From contig JAOUPW010000132.1 in NCBI GenBank assembly GCA_029879665.1, positions 1 to 6,221 on the forward strand: a stretch of DNA of 6,221 nucleotides, given 5' to 3'. A program made the position numbers and the translations under genes. The notes beneath the pieces were generated by a model. The model did not search any database, was not told where the DNA came from, and was given only the letters and a program-made list of their open reading frames with translations. This DNA is from Rhodospirillales bacterium. GTDB lineage: Bacteria > Pseudomonadota > Alphaproteobacteria > Rhodospirillales > JAOUPW01. This document shows positions 1 through 6,221 of this stretch, piece by piece (position 1 is the first letter of the stretch; each line of letters starts with the position of its first letter).

Positions 1-1024
1 CAGCCACCGGGTAGGGAGAGGCATGGTTGGCGGCCCAGTAGGCCGCCGGGTCCCAGTTGCTGTTTCCGAAAAAGGCGTCGATCATGGCCGAATCGTCAGG
101 ATATTCCATGACGTTGGGCGGACCATAAGGGGGATAATTCGCGGCCGGGCTACCTTGAATATCGAACCGGGTGTTCACGCCGCTACGGATGGCGCCGGCT
201 TTGTTACCGGTATCGACGCTCACATCCATGCCGCCGCAGGCGTTCGGCTGACCGGTGGCGATGGCGTTGCCGGCGGCTTGAGCACCAGAACCGGTATCGG
301 GGTCCAACAGCCCGAAGTTACCGGGAGCGATAGTTCCGCCGCCGCCACCCTTGGCTGTGTACTGTTTGCCGGTGTGACGATCGATATCATAAAAATCCTG
401 GGTCGGATCCCCCTCAAACGGATTGCAGGCAAACAGCGGCGCCCGGTTGCAGATGTAATTGGCGAGTCTCGCCGTGGCAGAGGCATTCAGAGTCACAAAA
501 TTGGCGGATCCGCTTTTGTTCAACACCTCCAGAACCGGGCGGAGCAAAAGGTTTATATTTTCCGCGTTGAGGGTCACCGAGGCGATGGTCGCGTTTTCGT
601 AGTCGACGGCAGTGGACGTGCCTGTAGCCCAGCCGTCCTCGGTGTAATACGTGACGGTGTTGATGGATAAGGTGACTCCGCCACCGCCGGAAAAATTGGT
701 GCTCTGCACCGCGATCGCGGCGGCATCATTGCCCCGGTTAAAAGCGTCCGATTTTGCGTTGAGTTGCAAAGCGGCGGCCTTGGCGGCGGCATCGGCCGCG
801 TTCTGCATTTGCGAACGCAGCACCATCATCCGACCGACATCCACAGCCAGCACGCCGACTCCCATCAGCAGGATCGCAAAGAAAGCCATCAGGATGGCCA
901 TGCTTCCCCGGGTGTCGCCGTGGAACCCGCGCAGCCTTTCAAACAGGAACACGGGCGTGCCGTCGATAACGCGCGCGGCCTCCGCATTCCGTTTTTCCGT
1001 AAACATTTCTTTCAACATCCTCAT
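1..1024 (-). CDS. TadG-like Flp pilus-assembly protein, 3' end cut by window edge
   Basis: An uninterrupted reading frame of 341 codons runs from ATG at 1024 off the left edge. After a basic, hydrophilic N-terminal stretch of about 40 residues comes RGSMAIL (39-45), which opens a single hydrophobic segment at about 42-61. This continues into VDVGRMMVLRSQMQNAADAA (61-80), the arrangement typical of TadE/TadG-like proteins: a short cytoplasmic tail, one membrane anchor, then an alanine-rich helix and a large exported domain. The exported part carries a cysteine pair in CNRAPLFACNPFE (192-204), a glycine-rich stretch (226-230), GNFGLLDPD (235-243) and GVNTRFDI (282-289). From memory these are recurrent in alphaproteobacterial TadG homologues. 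The family works in the envelope with the Tad secretion machinery for Flp pili and adhesion; its precise role is poorly defined. GGAAG lies 11 nt before this ATG; in-frame ATGs at 1018 and 1006 are alternative starts. No other tad gene is visible, so membership of a tad locus cannot be judged. Confidence 0.82.
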   Translation of the reverse strand, partial: MRMLKEMFTEKRNAEAARVIDGTPVFLFERLRGFHGDTRGSMAILMAFFAILLMGVGVLAVDVGRMMVLRSQMQNAADAAAKAAALQLNAKSDAFNRGNDAAAIAVQSTNFSGGGGVTLSINTVTYYTEDGWATGTSTAVDYENATIASVTLNAENINLLLRPVLEVLNKSGSANFVTLNASATARLANYICNRAPLFACNPFEGDPTQDFYDIDRHTGKQYTAKGGGGGTIAPGNFGLLDPDTGSGAQAAGNAIATGQPNACGGMDVSVDTGNKAGAIRSGVNTRFDIQGSPAANYPPYGPPNVMEYPDDSAMIDAFFGNSNWDPAAYWAANHASPYPVA

Positions 1025-1114
1025 TGTTCTCACTACTTCCCACATTCAATTCGCAACGACAGAAAGAAGCAAAAAACAGAAATTAATATTACCAGATAAA
1101 TGCCTCGATCGTAT

Positions 1115-1123
1115 CCCCTGGGG
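1115..1123 (-). repeat. Short GC hairpin in the predicted leader of the TadG-like gene
   Basis: CCCC-T-GGGG is a 4-bp perfect inverted repeat around one base, and it overlaps the palindrome GGGCCC at 1121-1126. It stands out in an otherwise AT-rich gap, between the predicted transcription start and the TadG-like start codon. No U-run follows on either strand, so it is not an intrinsic terminator. Its function is unknown. Confidence 0.35.
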
Positions 1124-1134
1124 CCCTAACGTCT

Positions 1135-1149
1135 CCGGCCACTGGCCGG
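1135..1149 (-). repeat. GC-rich inverted repeat in the predicted leader of the TadG-like gene
   Basis: CCGGCCA-C-TGGCCGG is a perfect 7-bp inverted repeat around one base. As RNA it would fold as a 6-bp all-GC stem with a 3-nt loop. It lies about 37-51 nt after the predicted start at 1186 and over 110 nt before the TadG-like start codon. Neither strand has a U-run after it, which argues against a terminator. It could be an mRNA stabilising hairpin, part of a leader switch together with the GC hairpin at 1115-1123, or a protein site on DNA. Confidence 0.45.
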
Positions 1150-1192
1150 TATATAAAATCAAATTATGTAAAAAACTCTTATTACCCCCAGC

Positions 1193-1198
1193 ATTATC
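1193..1198 (-). promoter_or_regulatory. -10 element of a predicted CRP-dependent promoter
   Basis: Read on the minus strand the hexamer is GATAAT, a 5/6 match to TATAAT. It predicts a transcription start near 1186 and a leader of about 162 nt to the TadG-like ATG at 1024. There is no convincing -35 hexamer; the CRP-type site at 1220-1235 occupies that position, as expected for an activator-dependent class II promoter. The centre of that site (between 1227 and 1228) falls at -41.5 relative to 1186. Confidence 0.5.
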
Positions 1199-1219
1199 CC
1201 TCGGAAACAAAGGATAAAC

Positions 1220-1235
1220 AGTGACACATGTCACA
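1220..1235 (-). promoter_or_regulatory. CRP-family binding site, near-consensus
   Basis: On the minus strand this reads TGTGACATGTGTCACT, matching the CRP consensus TGTGA-N6-TCACA at 9 of the 10 defined positions. The core GTGACA-CA-TGTCAC (1221-1234) is a perfect 6-bp inverted repeat. Because it is centred at -41.5 from the start predicted by the GATAAT hexamer, it fits a class II activation site for the TadG-like gene. The cognate protein would be a cAMP-responsive CRP homologue or a close CRP/FNR-family relative. Which one cannot be told from this window. Confidence 0.6.
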
Positions 1236-1243
1236 GCACATTG

Positions 1244-1276
1244 ATTATTAACGCATTGTAATTATTAAATTATTAA
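1244..1276. repeat. Three copies of ATTATTAA upstream of the CRP-type site
   Basis: The octamer ATTATTAA occurs at 1244-1251, 1261-1268 and 1269-1276, the last two directly in tandem. Relative to the predicted start at 1186 these lie at about -58 to -65 and -75 to -90. That is where the RNA polymerase alpha C-terminal domain contacts DNA upstream of a class II-bound activator, so an UP-like role is possible. The stretch is also the 3' flank of the regulator gene ending at 1298. There a weak GCC-ATAC-GGC hairpin followed by TTTAATAATTT is the only terminator-like element I see. Confidence 0.35.
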
Positions 1277-1297
1277 AGCCGTATGGCGTAATATTCC

Positions 1298-1846
1298 TTA
1301 CAAAACGGCCGCCGAGCGCGCCGCTTGGTCATACAGCCCCGATAGCGCCCTCAACATCCGCGCTACGTGAACGATCTCACTGGTATCCAAACTCAGCGTT
1401 TCCAGGGTGTCCATCAGACAGTTGACCCGGACTTCCTGATAACGCCCGCAGGCCGCCCGTCCATTGGCGGTGACCGCATAAATGGACTCTTTTCCCTTCC
1501 GGGATCCCTTGACCAACCCGAGCTTTACCAGTTTTTTCAGGCTATAGGTCACCAGATGGGTGTCTTCGATGTTCAGGACAAGACAAATATCCGACAATTT
1601 TTTATCCCGTCCACGATGGTTGACCGAATGCAGGACCAGAACGTCCAGCGCGCCCACTTCCTGGATACCGGCGGCGCCCATGCAGCGCTCCATCCAGCGG
1701 GAAAATGCGTGCCAGGATACGATCAGGCCAAACTCGAATTCACTGAGCTCGGCGCCCTCGCCCACCGCCAGATGGGCGGAGGATACGATTCGTTGAGAAT
1801 GATTTCCCTTAACAATCCTGTCGTCGCTTTGGTCTTTCGCCGTCAT
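1298..1846 (-). CDS. MarR-like winged-helix transcriptional regulator
   Basis: This 182-residue protein is probably a DNA-binding regulator. Residues about 66-140 form a winged helix-turn-helix. GALDVLVLHSVNHRGRDKKL (66-83 region) gives the first helices, LSDICLVLNIEDTHLVTYSL (84-103) contains the likely helix-turn-helix and recognition helix, and LVKLGLVKGSRKGKESIYAV (106-125) is the basic wing. Flanking helices at about 35-60 and 140-175 would dimerise it, as in the MarR superfamily. It resembles the predicted MarR-type group with a winged-helix domain (COG5631-like, from memory). No ligand pocket can be assigned. The gene starts 12 nt after the stop of the hydantoinase/oxoprolinase gene, so it is very likely the second gene of that operon. 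This suggests a local, possibly autoregulatory role at the divergent promoter region 5516-5701. The effector could be the pathway substrate, but this is inference. Confidence 0.82.
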   Translation of the reverse strand: MTAKDQSDDRIVKGNHSQRIVSSAHLAVGEGAELSEFEFGLIVSWHAFSRWMERCMGAAGIQEVGALDVLVLHSVNHRGRDKKLSDICLVLNIEDTHLVTYSLKKLVKLGLVKGSRKGKESIYAVTANGRAACGRYQEVRVNCLMDTLETLSLDTSEIVHVARMLRALSGLYDQAARSAAVL

Positions 1847-1852
1847 GGGAGT

Positions 1853-1858
1853 CTCCTT
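1853..1858 (-). promoter_or_regulatory. Shine-Dalgarno of the MarR-like gene
   Basis: Read on the minus strand the sequence is AAGGAG followed by six bases (ACTCCC) and the ATG at 1846. It is a strong site inside the 12-nt gap after the upstream stop codon. It fixes the start of the regulator and supports translation from a shared transcript. Confidence 0.75.
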
Positions 1859-5515
<3,657 letters not shown>

Positions 5516-5541
5516 CACCGCTTATTCCAATTGCCGAAAGG

Positions 5542-5576
5542 TTATCAATAATAAAATACTTGCATTTTATCAATAA
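5542..5576. repeat. Direct repeat TTATCAATAA (two copies)
   Basis: TTATCAATAA occurs identically at 5542-5551 and 5567-5576, 25 bp start to start. Each copy is itself an inverted repeat, TTAT-CA-ATAA. The two copies flank the near-palindrome at 5551-5570 and slightly overlap it, between the two divergent genes. This layout suits dimeric regulator binding, but AT-rich DNA also produces such matches by chance. Confidence 0.4.
5551..5570. promoter_or_regulatory. Candidate operator, 20-bp near-palindrome
   Basis: ATAAAATACTTGCATTTTAT has perfect 7-bp outer arms (ATAAAAT / ATTTTAT), and 8 of its 10 symmetric base pairs match. Its size and symmetry are those of operators for dimeric winged-helix repressors such as MarR or GntR proteins. 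It lies in the gap between the oxoprolinase and the TRAP receptor. It covers the weak -10 of a possible minus-strand promoter (TTGACG at 5579-5584, 17 nt, AAGTAT at 5556-5561), or the early transcribed region of the promoter at 5588-5596. The MarR-like protein of this operon is the natural candidate binder, by inference only. Confidence 0.42.
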
Positions 5577-5587
5577 ATCGTCAATGA

Positions 5588-5596
5588 ATTATAACA
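5588..5596 (-). promoter_or_regulatory. Extended -10 promoter element for the oxoprolinase operon
   Basis: On the minus strand this reads TGT-TATAAT, a perfect consensus -10 with the TGn extension, which can work without a good -35. The hexamer 17 nt upstream matches TTGACA at only 3 of 6 positions. The predicted start is near 5581, leaving a leader of about 65 nt to the ATG at 5515. Small arms TGAAT / ATTCA (5585-5589 and 5596-5600) bracket the element. Confidence 0.42.
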
Positions 5597-5689
5597 TTCA
5601 ACGTTTTCCGTTCCCAGGCTCGAAGAAGCCCATGGAAGACTTGAATGTAACTTTGTGCAAAACTGACGGGATAAAATTAAATTCCATAG

Positions 5690-5694
5690 GGAGG
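5690..5694 (+). promoter_or_regulatory. Shine-Dalgarno of the TRAP receptor gene
   Basis: GGAGG, within AGGGAGGAA, lies seven bases before the ATG at 5702. It is strong and well spaced, and it decides this start over other upstream possibilities. It fits the high expression usual for periplasmic receptors. Confidence 0.75.
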
Positions 5695-5701
5695 AATCAT
5701 A

Positions 5702-6221
5702 ATGAAATTTTACAAACTCGCCGCAATCTCGGCTGCCCTGGCCCTAACGACGGGGATCGCTCATGCCGCCGAGAAATGGGATATGGCCGCCGCCTACAGC
5801 GACAGCATTTTCCACACCAAGAACATAAAGCTGTTCGCCGACGACGTGAAAAAGGAAACCGGCGGCAAACTTGAAATCAACGTCCACCCCGGCGGTGCAT
5901 TGATCAAGAAGAACAAAGACAACCGCAAGGCTGTCCGCAGCGGTCAGATTCCCATCGGTGAATTTCTGCTGTCCTGGTATTCCAACGAAAATCCTTTGTA
6001 CGCCCTGGATACCCTTCCCTTTCTGGCATCCAGCTACGACAAGGCGACAAAATTGTGGAAGTCTTCCCGCGGCGCCATCGAAAAATCATTCGACAAGCAG
6101 GGCCTCATGGTTCTCTACGGCGTGCCCTGGCCGCCCCAGGCGCTCTACTCGGTGAAGGCGCTCAATTCCATGGACGATCTAAAGGGACTTAAATTCCGCA
6201 CCTACAGCCCCTTTACCACGC
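5702..6221 (+). CDS. TRAP transporter solute-binding protein, DctP family, 3' end cut by window edge
   Basis: Only the first 173 residues are in the window; DctP-family receptors are usually about 320-350 residues long. Residues 1-22 are a Sec signal peptide: MKFYK, then a hydrophobic core, ending in AHA with likely cleavage before A23. The mature part follows the DctP pattern: KNIKLFADDVKKETGGKLEI (40-59 region), AVRSGQIPIGEFLLS (77-91), LDTLPFLASSYDKATKLW (102-119), VPWPPQALYS (141-150) and DLKGLKFRTYS (159-169). Arg166 aligns with the arginine that salt-bridges substrate carboxylates (Arg147 of SiaP). The protein would capture a small carboxylate in the periplasm for a DctQ/DctM permease expected downstream, outside the window. 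By recollection these motifs resemble the Bordetella DctP6/DctP7 pyroglutamate-binding subfamily. That matches the divergent oxoprolinase, but the ligand remains an inference. Confidence 0.86.
   Translation, partial: MKFYKLAAISAALALTTGIAHAAEKWDMAAAYSDSIFHTKNIKLFADDVKKETGGKLEINVHPGGALIKKNKDNRKAVRSGQIPIGEFLLSWYSNENPLYALDTLPFLASSYDKATKLWKSSRGAIEKSFDKQGLMVLYGVPWPPQALYSVKALNSMDDLKGLKFRTYSPFTT

Noticed and set aside
23..1217. Plus-strand open frames at 23-670 and 651-1217
   Set aside because: They are antisense to the TadG-like gene, whose minus-strand frame has a membrane anchor and family motifs. The plus frames have neither a ribosome site nor family features.
1265..1297. Intrinsic terminator after the MarR-like gene
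   Set aside because: On the minus strand GCC-ATAC-GGC followed by TTTAATAATTT has only a 3-bp stem and an interrupted U-tract, too weak to call.
5601..5660. Sigma-54 (GG-N10-GC) promoter for the TRAP receptor
   Set aside because: I checked the GG dinucleotides in this stretch and none has GC at the required distance; the nearest, GG-N10-CC, fails.
5672..5677. TAAAAT as the -10 of the TRAP receptor promoter
   Set aside because: The hexamer is acceptable, but 15-19 nt upstream there is no -35-like sequence and no TGn extension. The plus-strand promoter remains unassigned.
5560..5874. Possible small plus-strand gene in the divergent gap running into the TRAP receptor
   Set aside because: Its frame continues out of phase through the receptor coding region, has no good ribosome site and gives no recognisable protein.

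Overview
The window looks like a piece of a moderately GC-rich proteobacterial chromosome, most likely alphaproteobacterial. The grounds are a TadG-type Flp pilus protein, a TRAP-type binding protein and dense GC-rich genes separated by markedly AT-rich gaps. This placement is an inference from gene content, not from a phylogenetic marker.

Layout from left to right. (1) Positions 1-1024, minus strand: the N-terminal 341 residues of a TadG-like pilus-assembly protein that runs off the left edge. (2) Positions 1025-1297: an AT-rich control region. It holds a near-consensus CRP-type site, a -10 hexamer at the class II distance from it, AT-rich octamer repeats upstream, and two GC-rich hairpins in the predicted leader, all oriented to drive the TadG-like gene. 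(3) Positions 1298-1846, minus: a MarR-like winged-helix regulator. (4) Positions 1859-5515, minus: a very large fused hydantoinase A/B protein that best fits an ATP-dependent 5-oxoprolinase. Its stop lies 12 nt before the regulator start, so the two are probably co-transcribed. (5) Positions 5516-5701: a divergent, AT-rich intergenic region with a 20-bp near-palindrome, a 10-bp direct repeat and an extended -10 element. (6) Positions 5702-6221, plus: the first 173 residues of a DctP-family TRAP transporter solute-binding protein, cut by the right edge.

Read together, genes 3, 4 and 6 look like an uptake-and-degradation unit for a small cyclic amide acid, probably 5-oxo-L-proline (pyroglutamate). 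A periplasmic receptor would capture it, TRAP permease genes (expected beyond the right edge) would import it, the fused oxoprolinase would open the ring to glutamate using ATP, and the MarR-like protein would control the divergent promoters. The substrate is inferred. I found no RNA genes, CRISPR arrays, insertion sequences or convincing intrinsic terminators. The most notable signal not explained by the genes is the well-placed class II CRP-type promoter in front of the TadG-like gene.
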